Translations under genes and position numbers: made by a program
Assembly: GCA_905178155.1 (NCBI GenBank)
Contig: CAJINV010000003.1
Span: forward strand, 11,334,733 to 11,398,732
Length of the DNA stretch: 64,000 nt
Direction of reading: 5' to 3'
Origin: Amoebophrya sp. A120
Taxonomy: Eukaryota; Sar; Dinophyceae; Syndiniales; Amoebophryaceae
In this document: positions 12,101 to 21,876 of the stretch, in pieces
Layout of the letters: the number at the start of each line of letters is the position of its first letter
How positions within the stretch are numbered: position 1 is the first letter of the stretch
The notes under the pieces: generated by a model
Database searches by the model: none
What the model was told of the DNA's origin: nothing
Seen by the model: only the letters and a program-made list of their open reading frames with translations

Positions 12101-15100
12101 GTGCTGCAGTTCCTGTTCGGTGGGTTGCCCCATGGATTCGATGGACTTGAGCGTTGGCATCTTGCCTTCTCTATCGAGTTGCTTGTCCAAATCATTTAGG
12201 TCTTGTAGGTTGCTGTGCCTGTCGGAGTTGCGACGTTCTTCCTGTTGCAGAAATGAGAAGGAGGAAGTGCGGCTAGACCACATTCTGCGCTTCTGACGTC
12301 GCAGGTCGCTGTCGCGTCCTTTGCTTCCTCTCGTCTTGCTGGTATGATACTGATTTGGGTTCTGGCCGTCTTCGCCAGCTTGCTCTTGGTCCTCTGCAGC
12401 TTCATCTTCATGGAAGAACTCTACATTGAGACCAACAGTCGCAAGTTTATAACCCGCTCAGGTGTTAGTGTTACGATCTCAAACGTTGTATAGGCAAAAG
12501 TGGAGGGTTGTGATGTTAACAGGACCGCTCCTCCGGAGATTTGTGACGCAAATCAAAAGATTCACGATCTGGCCGGCTCTTGCTCTAAGTCTAACGGATA
12601 TACGCATTACAACTTGTCGAGCTCCAAACCCGACTAGGAGTTGGAAGTAGGACCTGGGGCCGGCATTTGTAAAAAACATTAGATAGTATTGCAAAAAGCG
12701 CCGGGCGCTGTGTGTTCCTCATGCTGTTCACGCAGGACACACCCAGAATTCGCTGCATACTGTAACGCTTGAGATTGTAACACCTGAGCAGGTTATACAG
12801 TGCAGCGCGGGCTTCGGCATGCCGGTGGGTATACGCCTCTCGCACGTCCAGATCGGGGGCTTTGATCCGCGCCAGCCGGTCTATCCTGCAGAAATATATA
12901 CATACTCGCCATAGGGCATGTGTGGAAGAAAAGTAGCTCTGTGCTGCTGGTTCTTTTTCTACATAAGGCAGCACAATAGCGACGGCGCAGGAATGTCCTA
13001 AGACAATCGATTTGCTGCCGAGTGGCATCTTAAGGAGTTGGCGCTTAAGAAGCTGCCTAAGTGCTGCCATTACGAGAAAGTTGCTTTATGGTCGGCCGCC
13101 TGATGAAGATTTTTCACTAAGCTGCCACTTTGTAACATACAGCGGCGCGCTGAGAGGCTCTCAGGAAGAAGGCTCTTAAGGAGCTTGCTACGGGCTCCTT
13201 AGCTTAGGAGCGCCTCCTCGGAAGCTCGCTGAGACCTCTTTAGCAGCTTCCTGAGGAGCCTGCTGGTCTGCTTCGCAGCTTCCTCAGGAGATTGTCCGGG
13301 GCTCTTCGGTTCAACGAGTCCAATGCGCCGGGACGAAGGGCCCGAAACCAGCGAAAGCGAGTCCAGTGCGCCCCCGAGTCGCCCGCGTGCGGGCACAAGG
13401 AAGCATGGCGGGCGGTAGCGGTTTTATTCGGATGGCGCAGAGGACTCGTTTCAGTTCCCTAATCTAAACATAACACCTCGACGGGGCCAGCGGCCCGAAA
13501 AGTCCCAGCAGCTCCGTCCGACCGAAAAAATCTCAAAGGCCACCCATCTCAACAACCAACATCATGCGGACCACCAGCATGGTTGGGCGATGCCCATAGG
13601 GTGGGGGGTGGCGCTTGGGCCGGTGAGAAAAAACGCCAGGCAAGCCCGGGGGCGGGCGAGTCGGCGCATGGCCACAAAACAAACGGAACAGAGGGCGCGC
13701 ATGGGGAGGGGGGCGTCGGCCAGAGAATCACCGGGGGCAAGGCAGCCTGCCGCCGCCGGCCGGCGGCTGCCCTGCTCGACGACCCTAAACCCCAAACACC
13801 AAGCCCACTGCCCTGAGAGGGCCAACGCAGACAGGCACATTCCTAACTCTCAGCGCTGGGGGCTGGCGTCCCCGCGCTGACTACACTTTCCGGCGTGGTT
13901 GAGATAAGTAACTGCACTCCATCCGCGCGCGTTATTCGTTTCCGGCCCATGATTTTTCTAGTCTGCTCACGCAAGCCAAAACGCCCACACGGACAACCTC
14001 TAGGCTGCGGCTTCCTGGCGTTGCGTCTGGCAGGGTGACGAGAGCGGTTCTCTTTGCCTCGGGCCACCCTGTGCTTTTTTTGGTAGTTTTGCACATGACA
14101 CACAAGGAGAGGGACGCGAATTATTCGGCGACCAAGGCCGAACCCTTCACCACCAGCCAAGAGACCAACCGCTCCGGGCTTCGAACGCAAGGCGACGCCC
14201 GAAAAAGAAACGCAGCCAAGCGTCCTAGCGCGGGCCTCCGAAAGGCCAGCGGCCGCGGCTTTTTCGCATTTAAAAGCGCAGCCGGCGGGCTGGCGCGGGC
14301 CCCAGCAGGGCCCGCAGCTTTTTCGAGTTTGAAAGCGGAACCGATCACGGAGACGGGCCCGACAATAACGAGCCCAGTGGGCCCCCGCTCGGGCTCATAT
14401 TATATCAAATTTACCTGCGCGTCGTGCGCATGGTTGGCTACTACACTTCACAAGATGCATCTCATTCCTAGATTTAGCGCTGCTAACTTGATGGCGCAAG
14501 CGGAGAACTCCGTAATGCGGAAAACCTGAGAGAAGGCGTTTTCGCGATTAGCACGCTAGCAAAAAGCTTTGTCATGCTGAGCAGCAAAAAACAGTCAGAA
14601 CCCAGAGCAAAGTTTGATTTTCTTAAAGAAAATTTGAATTTGTATTTTCTCCTGGTTTTTGTATACATGTGCCTTTCTGTAGGATACGATCCCGCAGGTG
14701 CGGATCAGTTTTCGCACGCATGACGGCAAGGCGCATCGAGACTTGTAAAAAGTTGTGCGTCGGCGTCGCAGGCGGGTTCTTATTTGGCCGACGAAACATA
14801 CTTACATCGTCCTCGCCAGGTGACTGGGAGACGACATGTAACGAAGGTGACCCCGGCCATTCATATTCATCCCGATCTTGATCTTCAGCACCGGACAAGA
14901 AAGACGTGCTACTTTTTCCATTTTCGCCACCAAAAAAAAAATCGTTAATCGCATCTTTTGCGAACTTGGCGGCGTCCCCCAACTTCTCTGCGACGGCCTC
15001 AGCGGCGTCGCTTGCCATTTCTGTCACGTCGTCCCAATCGGGAATCATCTCTCTAAGCTGGTCGACTTTTTCTTTGACGAACTTCCAAATATAACCGCAA

Positions 15101-17931
15101 AAAAGCTTGAGCCCCATGCGGAAAAGCGTCGGCAGAGCATCGTGCTATAAACTGCAAACATGCCTGGGTCCGGAATAAGAATGGAAGACGAAGATCAAGA
15201 TTTGTCACGCATCTCGCGCTCGGACCAAGCGTATGGTCTGGGATGCACGCAAAAGCAGCACAAATTTTGCGGGACCTTCTTGATGCGTATGTATCCCGCA
15301 TGAGAATTATTCCGCCTTTGTCCTAGTAAGAGGTGGACAACTTTTGAGGTTCATGCAACGCAGACGCTCTTGCGATGGAGACTTCTTGCGACAAGCTGCA
15401 TCCTTCCTCTTCCAGACCCAGACATACTGTACTTGCAATGGATACGTACTATCGAGTGTAAAAGTGTCTGGGTCTGGAAGAATGCAACTTGTGATGCTGA
15501 ATTTGGATTCCAAAAAAATCTGTATTGCATGAGCAGCAAAGGGAATGCAATTTTTGCTATGCGGATAGGGCATTTGTCATGCGGAGTAGGCATCGCGAAG
15601 CCCTCAAAAAATCTGTGATGCTAGGGCATGCATCACAGACATCATGGCCAATGCAAAACATGCATGACAAGTCTCAGAATCTTCCAGACCCAGACCTTTT
15701 TACATTTGATACGTACCTGATAACTGCAATGATCACATCGAGAATCGGGTCGATCATTCTCTGGATCACTTTACCGAAACTATCGACTGCAAGTATGCCT
15801 GGACGTTTGAAAACTTGTGTTGCTGATACTCGCAACGCAGAGTAGCCACTTGCGCGGCATATCAGGAATAGAAAGTATCCGCGAGGCTTATCGCAGACGC
15901 AACCTCATTCGTAAAACGCATGACAAATTGGCTTCCAACACTACAAAAAAACGGTGAATTGTATGCATGCCATACAGATCTTCTTGTCCTATAGCTCTCG
16001 CATTATAAATCCAGACCCAGACATGTAGTTTGCAAGGAATAGAAACCGAAGTAAAACAATTTCGAGAAAACCATGGTGAGCCCTGGCACAAACTGAATGA
16101 CGATTTCTTATGGAAGCGCCAGGTTGCAAATCGAGAAAGTTGAAACTCATCTCTCTTGTGACGCTAAATCGACAGCAGCCACGACTTCTACGCAACCTGA
16201 TGTGGGTGCGTTTCTCCGCAGATGGTCAGGCCACCGATTCGAGGAGTAGTCACGCGGACCCAAGCCATTGGTTTCACCCTTGCTCTGCGCGTCCCGCTTT
16301 TCGGGCCAACAGTCGCGGCGCTTTTCTAGATTGGGCGGCGGCTCCGCGTCCCCCGGCGGGACGCGAAAAAAAGCGAGGGGACCATGGGCGACGCGGGCGG
16401 AAGAGATCGCGAAGCGCCGCCGCCGGCTGGCGAGACCCTCCCTCCCCCGGGAGGGGTCGGCGCACACCAACGTGGCTGTGCCATTGGAAAGCGCCTCCCC
16501 ACACGAAAACGAAGAAAGTTGCTTTTTTCGCGGACTTTCCACGCTGAAGGGCTAACAAGAAAAGGAGCAGGTCCGACGTCTGGCTTCTTGTTCTTCCCGC
16601 GTTGGCCCGTCCGCAAGAAACGAACAAGGGCAACATTATAGTGCACAGCCGAGCTACTTTTTGGCGCCTTCGGAAGCAAGCCCCTCCAGAAAAGGCCAAA
16701 GTTTTCCACGCGCTTTCTTTGAACAAAGAATCGGGCCGCGCCCGCCACTTCTAACGGGTCGGGCCCACGGAGGGTGGGGGGCGAAAAGTTGTGGCCACTT
16801 TCGATGCCGCGGGCTTTTTCGCCTTTCTGGGCTCTACTGGGCCCTCCAGAGCAGACCAAAGTGGGCCACTTTTCTACTAGCGAAAAGCGCGCCCGTGTCT
16901 TCTTCCGCGTCTCGGACTTCCGGGAAACGACAAAGCACGACGCACGGGCGTGCTGTCCGGAGAGTTTTTTCCGGGCCTGGGCTGGCCTTCCCAGAAGAGG
17001 CCAAAGCTGGCCACTTTTGTTTATTGTTATGCCGGGGTCGCGCTTTCTTCGTCCGGGAGGGGACCAAGTGCGGGCATTTTTGTAAAAACATAAGAAAGTA
17101 GCTCCCCCGCCCTGTCTCCTGGCAAAATCGCGCGAGGAGGCCTATCGGCCCCTTTTTAGAAATTCCCTTGGGATCGACTTAGCAACGCCCTTAAGAATGC
17201 CGACGCCCCACAAAGCTTTCGCCTCTTCAAAAGATCGCCCTAAAACTTTTCGCCATAGAGCTCCAGGCTATGGGCGCGGTTTTCTCTTTGCCAAAAATTT
17301 GCGCCAACACACTCAGAAAAATGCAACACATCATCGGCGCAAAAACGAATCCAAAGGGCCCTATCGATTTGCGCCCCCTCCTACTTTTTAAGGAGTTTTG
17401 TAAGGGGGCGGCTACTTAGCGTGAGTTGTCCATAAGAATTTTAATGAATTTTGCCGTTGTCCATAAGAATTAGAATATAGTAAAGGGAAAGCGTGACGAG
17501 TCGCACGTTGATTTGCATATCCGACCTGGCGCTTTCATATTTCGGCGCCACTCGCCAGCAAGGTCGACAGGTTCCGGCTCTATGCATGGCAAATCTGTGT
17601 ATGTTTGGGTTTGGAAACTTTTTTTGGTAATACTCGCAGCGCAGAGCATCCCCTAGTACGGCATAATAGCGTCAGAAGTTTATCTTCATCACGTATTCAT
17701 TAAGTCACGAAAAAGTTCTTGCTGTTCCTGCGCAATGATGCTGTTGTCGCGCATTCATTATCATTCATCAAACGCGAGACAAATTGACACTCATTATGAC
17801 AAAAAAAAGAAAAACTGCCCAATCCTATTAATGCATTACAGATCTTGTTGCCCTTCATGACAAATCCTAACCGCTTGACATATTTGCAATGCATAGGTTC
17901 AAGAACTCCGCAATAGATTTCTTGGCCTCCT
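5080..17931 (-). CDS. Very large gene of an unrecognised helical/His-rich protein, nine visible exons, 5' partial
   Basis: Exons from 5' to 3': 17931-17896, 17575-17540, 16103-16042, 15775-15712, 15140-14687, 12876-12798, 12442-11214, 10909-10335 and 9173-5080. Each interruption is an inverted-repeat element flanked by 5-bp direct repeats. Keeping one repeat copy per junction gives one frame of 2208 codons ending in TAG at 5080-5082. The protein alternates hydrophobic or amphipathic helical modules (visible residues about 15-75, 490-590, 1300-1420, 1890-1960) with long acidic, charged or His-rich linkers, a charged helical coiled-coil region (about 1440-1720) and repeated S-S/T-F-L/A motifs. 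I recognise no catalytic domain or family. The exon at 34427-37845 is a paralogue. The true start is upstream of 17931, and a possible further exon lies at 21435-21511. Exon order and frame are inferred from DNA and need transcript support. Confidence 0.72.
9179..10334. mobile_element. Intron formed by inverted-repeat element, GAGTAAAA class (1156 bp)
   Basis: Lower-coordinate arm TATCCCGTGTAAAAGCC, upper arm (minus strand) TATCCAGTGTGAAAACG, flanked by TCCTC and TCTTC. Excision joins AVK to NVFNSLWR in frame and removes the in-frame TAG just upstream of the last exon. The interior is GC-rich with small overlapping frames that have no coding support. Confidence 0.7.
10335..10914 (-). CDS. Large gene, exon 8 (about 192 codons)
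   Basis: It opens with a strongly charged helix (EELKAQKKAHRDRERED), followed by a region with Gln/Glu runs, an STSYIF segment and an aromatic stretch (TASRFFKTFDGKRRSR), and ends with an amphipathic helix (VLEKLLSYVTSGKLSG) that runs across the intron into the next exon. The open frame continues past the true exon end into the element arm, which would give a false C-terminus of LHLLSPCPPFLLVCLLY. I recognise no domain. Confidence 0.65.
10915..11213. mobile_element. Intron formed by inverted-repeat element, GAGTAAAA class (299 bp)
   Basis: Arms TATCCTGTGTGTGTAAAGACG and, on the minus strand, TATTGTGAGTAAAATCTTCG, with flanking TCGGC and TCGAT. Joining at the direct repeat gives DDGI-EELKAQKK in frame. 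Confidence 0.68.
11214..12442 (-). CDS. Large gene, exon 7 (about 410 codons)
   Basis: It starts with an acidic, Gln-rich linker, then a TSSFSFLQQE motif, a long Lys/Glu helical region predicted to be coiled coil (MAEERMEEEIKKLEDQL and following), a basic amphipathic stretch (AAGRRLSQVVGMAKKGLKK) and a clearly hydrophobic module (KAIEIFLLFTFDNLINLMVA, then VLYLVLDPLLKFSPSGLS). It ends in a Gly/Asp-rich linker (GGGGEDTSSDDGID). The order of linker, SSF motif, coiled coil and hydrophobic module is the same as in the last exon, which supports both belonging to one repetitive protein. Confidence 0.7.
12448..12797. mobile_element. Intron formed by inverted-repeat element (350 bp)
   Basis: The arms are long and well matched: TATAACCCGCTCAGGTGTTA at the low end and, on the minus strand, TATAACCTGCTCAGGTGTTA at the high end, followed by GATCTCAA/AATCTCAA. 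The flanking direct repeats are weak (AAGTT and CAGTG). Reading frame is kept by precise removal (AAL-ATVGLNVEFF). A GT-AG pair inside the arms would put a stop in frame. Confidence 0.72.
12798..12881 (-). CDS. Large gene, exon 6 (short exon between two elements)
   Basis: An exon of about 28 codons, DRLARIKAPDLDVREAYTHR and on to ARAAL. It would be missed by ORF length filters. It is defined on both sides by element arms and joins in frame to exon 5 (HLRD-RLARIKAP) and exon 7. Confidence 0.65.
12882..14686. mobile_element. Long intron bounded by inverted-repeat arms (1805 bp)
   Basis: Arms TATCCTGCAGAAATATATAC (low end) and TATCCTACAGAAAGGCACAT (minus strand, high end), with flanking CGGTC and CGATC. 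Removal joins two exon frames that otherwise look like separate genes. The interior has GC-rich noise frames and a degenerate AGCTTCCTGAGGAG repeat at about 13150-13300. Confidence 0.62.
13150..13300. repeat. Degenerate CTCCTGAGGAAGC repeat
   Basis: Several imperfect copies of AGCTTCCTGAGGAG and its near-complement CTCTCAGGAAGAAGG are packed in about 150 bp inside the long intron. The motif is close to self-complementary and could fold into small hairpins. Confidence 0.5.
14687..15145 (-). CDS. Large gene, exon 5 (about 152 codons)
   Basis: The exon begins inside a hydrophobic module (DALPTLFRMGLKLFCGYIW), then an amphipathic Ala/Glu/Asp helix (DAAEAVAEKLGDAAKFAKD), an STSFLSG motif and an acidic, Pro-rich linker. 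The apparent ATG (MGLKLF) is internal: the frame runs upstream through ALPTLFR to the 5-bp repeat of the element at 15146. At the low end the open frame reads 21 codons into the next element arm before a stop, which is not part of the protein. Confidence 0.68.
15146..15444. mobile_element. Introner-like element 1 of a tandem pair, TCTGGGTCTGG class (299 bp)
   Basis: Left arm TATAAACTGCAAACATGCC followed by TGGGTCCGGAA; right arm TTCCAGACCCAGACATACTG and on to CAATGGATA. Flanked by CGTGC (15141-15145) and CGTAC (15445-15449). It abuts a second element that starts at 15450. Confidence 0.8.
15450..15711. mobile_element. Introner-like element 2 of a tandem pair, TCTGGGTCTGG class (262 bp)
   Basis: Left arm TATCGAGTGTAAAAGTGTC then TGGGTCTGGAAG; right arm CTTCCAGACCCAGACC then TTTTTACATTTGATA. 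Flanked by exact CGTAC on both sides (15445-15449 and 15712-15716). It is closely similar to the element at 59257-59507 in another gene. Confidence 0.85.
15712..17931 (-). CDS. Large gene, exons 1-4 visible (micro-exons 36-64 nt)
   Basis: Four tiny exons, 17931-17896 (EAKKSIAEFLN), 17575-17540 (RNLSTLLASGAE), 16103-16042 (IVIQFVPGLTMVFSKLFYFG) and 15775-15712 (GKVIQRMIDPILDVIIAVIR), are separated by elements of 315, 1431 and 261 bp. None would be found by ORF length. Together they spell a hydrophobic module like those in exons 7 and 9, continuing into ALPTLFR of exon 5. Phase matches at each junction and flanking 5-bp repeats match in at least four of five bases. The exon upstream of 17931 was not identified with confidence. 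Confidence 0.6.
15781..16041. mobile_element. Introner-like element, TCTGGGTCTGG class (261 bp)
   Basis: Left arm TATCGACTGCAAGTATGCC; right arm CCAGACCCAGACATGTAG then TTTGCAAGGAATA. Exact direct repeats GAAAC at 15776-15780 and 16042-16046. The body is shared with the elements at 4727 and 17581. Confidence 0.85.
16109..17539. mobile_element. Intron bounded by TATGGAAGCG-class arms (1431 bp)
   Basis: Low arm TATGGAAGCGCCAGGTTGCA; high arm, read on the minus strand, TATGAAAGCGCCAGGTCGGA. Flanks TTTCT and TTTCG. The same arm class bounds the 307-bp element at 51625-51931 in the membrane-protein gene. The GC-rich interior carries repeated AAAGTGGGCCACTTTT-like motifs at 16660-17080. Confidence 0.65.
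17581..17895. mobile_element. Introner-like element, TCTGGGTCTGG class (315 bp)
   Basis: Left arm TATGCATGGCAAATCTGTG then TATGTTTGGGTTTGGAAA; right arm TTGACATATTTGCAATGCATA. Flanks GGCTC and GGTTC. The usual inner TCTGGG is diverged to TTTGGG. Confidence 0.75.
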
Positions 17932-18192
17932 TATCAAAAAAAAAAAGGATTGCATAGTGTAACCTTGTCATGTCGACACGCGACATGCAAGACGGTTGCG
18001 TCTGTTACGCTGGTCATGTGGTAAATTATAGCGTCTATAATTCAACAAGCACATATTTACGTAAGGTAAGTATTTACTATCTGCGCTTCACACGTGCAGT
18101 TTGCTGTGGTCACGCCACGGTTCTTGCAAATTTGTAAAGTAAATTCCTCCAACCAAGATACACTTAAGCATACTCCTTTTTTCTCTTGAATA
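17932..18192. mobile_element. Inverted-repeat element, A-rich arm (261 bp)
   Basis: Left arm starts TATCAAAAA and continues with an A run then GGATTGCATAG; right arm, read on the minus strand, starts TATTCAAGAGAAAAAAGGAG. Flanks CTCCT (17927-17931) and CTCCG (18193-18197). Another arm-like sequence, TATCGAAGGAAAAAACTC, begins at 18198, which suggests a second element directly abutting it, but I could not find that element's other end. Confidence 0.55.
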
Positions 18193-21100
18193 CTCCGTAT
18201 CGAAGGAAAAAACTCAAGATGCATTGTTGGAAGATTTTTAAGTAAGTGCAGGTGCACGGATTCACCACGTACCTCTGACTTTGAGCAAGCTGCCGACGAA
18301 CCAGGCAGCACTGTTTGAACCCTTGTGCTTAAGCTTATCATGCCGAATGTCCATCAGTAGAGCCTTTACTCTATTTCGTGAGAGCTTGTAGCGGCCGCGC
18401 ATGACACATTTTTTCACCTGCCGAGAGCAAACAAATGAAATTTCAATTTGTGGCACTGCAAAAAATATGCATTGAAAATGTATCTGGGTCTCCGAGCTCG
18501 TGATGCCAGGTATGGACGACAGGATCTCTTTGTGGATGAGATTGCGTGTGACGAGCTGGATCGTTCCAGACATCCGTATTAATTTGCAACGCATAGCATC
18601 AAAAACAATATAAGTACACTACAAAACTATTCTGTTCTGATCACATGCAAGAAAGATATCTGGGTCTGGAAACTTCTGATGCTGCTTGGGAAATCAGGAG
18701 GGCGCCGCAAACAATGGCTGGCCCAGCATTACAAGTTTCTGAGGTACTAGTAAGTGGAGGCGTTGTGTACGTCCTGCGAGACGAGCTGCGTTTCTTTGTT
18801 TCTGCACGACGGCAACGTAGGGTAGCGGTTTAGGTTTTGGGTAACGTGCATGCCAGACTTGAGAGTCATGCGAGTCGAGCATAGCAACTCTTGCAATCAT
18901 CCAGACATCCAGGAACATTTCCACCAGAGCATGTCTATCACCTCACTGCACACGTTTTTTCCTCCGTACTCCTGCACGCTTTGATCCTACGAAAAAAGTG
19001 TCTCACTGTGAGGGTTCTGCAAGACTGGCAAACATTGCATACATGCGGATCCTCACTATGAGGATTCTGCACACACGCGAAATCTATCCTAGCCTGGCCG
19101 CGGCCGGTCTAGACCGAGGCTGGTCCGATGCTGATGCGCCAGGCTAGGACGCGTTGCAGTGGGTGCCCTCCCTGGATTTTCGGCACGGCCTAGCGTGGGC
19201 CGCAAAATTTGGACAGCGCGCCCCTGTGTGTGTGTTTTCCTCATGGCCCGCTCTAGTCCGGGCCTGGCGGGACTTTGCGACACTAATTATAATTAGCGTT
19301 TTGACACGCTAGGACACTCACTGCGGCGCTACGGGGTGCCCTAGGTGGGGACAATGACCGCAGGCCGCCGAGCGTAGGGCGCCGAGCAATACTGCTTCCC
19401 TGCCTCTGCTTTGCCAGCTTTTCGCGCGCCTTCTTCGTTCTATCTCGGGACATTTTCGGCAGGAATGCCGGTCATCGGCTTTGCTTTGTTGGCGGTTAGC
19501 GGCATGACCGCGCAAACGAGCCAACGGACGCCCCATGGCGGAGCGGCGCGCGGCATGCTTGCTCTTGATGTGTGCCGGCGGAGGCACGAAAGACACAGAG
19601 GGAAGCCTCTAACAGCCCCGCGCCGTCTTGCCTGTGGGGGTCCCTGGGCGCGCGCGCGGCATCGCTGGGGCGGCCGGGTTCCCCAGCGGGTGCGAGCCTG
19701 CTCCGGCCGCGTGTTGCTACCTATTATTTGGCAGGCAGGCCCCCGCATTGGCAGGCGCCCGCGTCTCCGACCGGGGCCATCGCGGCAGCGCCGTCAGCGC
19801 ACCCCGAAACCGCGGCCGCTGCCTGTGGGCGCCCCCCCAAGCTCCTCCCCCCCGTGCCGGCCGCTAGAGCAGGGTGGCGCCGCGCTGTTCTGGCTGCGTT
19901 GCGCGCTGTCTGGTGTGGTTGCCCGCTCCCACTCTCCGCACCAGCATCCACCAGCACAGGCGGGCGCCACGTTGGTGGTTCTGGTTGTGTGAGTGCGCGG
20001 GCCCGCACCGGGGCCAGTTGTTTACTTTCACTCGCTGTAGTTAGTCCTGTAAGCGCCCGCGTGAGTGCCCGCCGTTTGTTTCCCCTGTGTCCGAAAGGGG
20101 CCCCCACCTTTGCTGCCCCGCTTAATTCTGCGCTTGTGTGAGAGCCAGCACGGTGCCCGTTTTTTTCTGCTTCCCATGCTTCGGCTTCTCGCTTAAGCCG
20201 TGTGGCGCTCCTTTTGGATCTCGAGTAAAAGCGCGCGCCCTTACTTTTTTGCAAGCTTACCGCGCAGCTCCGCTGCCGCGCTTCTGTTTCGCGCGCGCCC
20301 ATGCGCAGAGAGCGCCGGCTCCGCACTAAAATATCTGGCAAAAAGTAGCGTGTAAGAGAAACGGGCTCCCTCGCATGCAGGGCATGCGCTTCGCGTCTCT
20401 GTTTCACTCAATGCAATCCTGCCGCCTCTTTTACGCACATAGCGCGTCGCTTTACAAAAACCACGCTGCGCCCCTGGGAAGTCACTCGCCACACACAAAC
20501 TCCATCAGGGACACACATTCACTGCGACGCTTGTTCTTTTTCGCTGCTCTTTTCTGCGCTTGTTTTTTTCTTCTGCTGTGTGAGGCCTCGGGTGGACTTA
20601 CGTGTAGATCAATGCCTACGGTAGGTCCTGCAGATATATTCTCCACAGTTGCCAGGCCTAGGTTTGTTTCATTTTCTCTGGAGCTTGTAAAACATACTAG
20701 ATATTCAACGCAAGGAAACGCAGAATACTCGCGCTGGACACGCTAGGATACGACTACAATGCAGATTTTTGACGCTAATATATTTTGCCCCACTCTAGTC
20801 CATGACCCACCCACCTAGGGACTGCATACATGATGAAGAAGAAAAGTTGCCACGCGTTCTTCCTAAGGGATATGTATCACGGCCACTTTCTTGCATGTGT
20901 AGAAGTAAGACAAACACTTCCGCTTTCCATGATTCATCTGTGCAGCACGATTTTACAGTGAAGCAGTTTGTTCTTGCGATAGCGTTCGTCCGGTATGAAG
21001 TAGTCCGCCAGGGACGCCCATGCATTGGAAATATGTCTGCATCAAGAAGAGTTAAAACTCGCAACGCGCATCTACTCAGATCACGCAAAAATCTGTCATG

Positions 21101-21434
21101 CAGCGTGAACCATTTTACATCTCGACCATTTTTGTCATCCACTTTACGATCAATGCCTTGACAGGGCAAGATCTCCAAAAGATTTTTCGGTTAGCATCCA
21201 GCTCCGTTATGCATGCACAGCAAAATTTCCTCGCTTCTTGCTAGCGAAAGGCGGGGTTGCCCTGCTCATTACGATTAGGCATTGAGAGACCTTCTTAGAA
21301 CCTGTGAAAGCTTTACGCCGTATTATACTAAAGCACGCTTTAACATTAACTTAATTGCGTCATGCAAAATAAATAGCATGGCAAAAACCTGCAGTCTTCC
21401 AGGCCCCCGAGACCCAGACAAATTTCAATAGATA
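18193..21434. other. Element-rich stretch with unresolved exons
   Basis: This stretch holds several arm-like sequences of the TCTGGGTCTGG class (about 18466, 18655, 18900 and, on the minus strand, 21434) and a GC-rich part at 19080-20500 whose long open frames overlap on both strands and look like noise. A minus-strand open stretch at 18272-18465, bounded by arm-like sequence on both sides, reads VPQIEISFVCSRQVKKC and onward to AAWFVGSLLKVRG and could be an exon. No complete gene can be given. Confidence 0.4.
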
Positions 21435-21511
21435 ACGCCAGTAAGTGAGACATAACGTTTTCGCACATCCTGGAGATGACGCCTTGCAGGTCCTGGATCG
21501 TTTTCATCGCT
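21435..21511 (-). CDS. Probable 77-nt exon, possibly of the large gene
   Basis: Bounded by element arms on both sides: low side ends with the arm that reads, on the minus strand, TATCTATTGAAATTTGTC then TGGGTCTC; high side starts TATCCACGAAAAAAAAG. Between them the minus strand reads MKTIQDLQGVISRM then CENVMSHLLA, an amphipathic helix like those of the large protein. It lies on the same strand upstream of the large gene, so it may be one of its missing 5' exons. The partner arms were not paired, so this is tentative. Confidence 0.4.
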
Positions 21512-21876
21512 TATCCACGAAAAAAAAGAACTGTGTATACTATACACTTAATATATGTTGATGCAAATATAAGGATAAGTAGATAAGTACTCAGATAAAT
21601 ACTCACTTATTTCTAGGGACCCTTTTTGTTTTTCGGGGAACGGAATGACAATGAGCCATTGAATTGAAGATAGGACTCAAACTCGATAAATCTGTCGGGC
21701 GTATTGGTATTCAAAAAGGACTGCGCGACTCCGCCCTAGAAATGTAGTGTCTCGCATGACAGCAAAGACTTGTCATGCGCAGATTGATAGCGTGCGACTG
21801 CGAAAGCGCAGCTGCACTCGAATCATGGGCCCCAGCATGACAAGCGGAAAACAACGAACTGCCCATGCGTAGGTAC

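Noticed and set aside
12448-12797. GT-AG intron inside the arms (CTCAG-GTGTTAC ... ACCTGAG-CGGG)
   Set aside because: It is canonical in form, but joining there puts TAA in frame two codons later; removal at the element edges keeps the frame.
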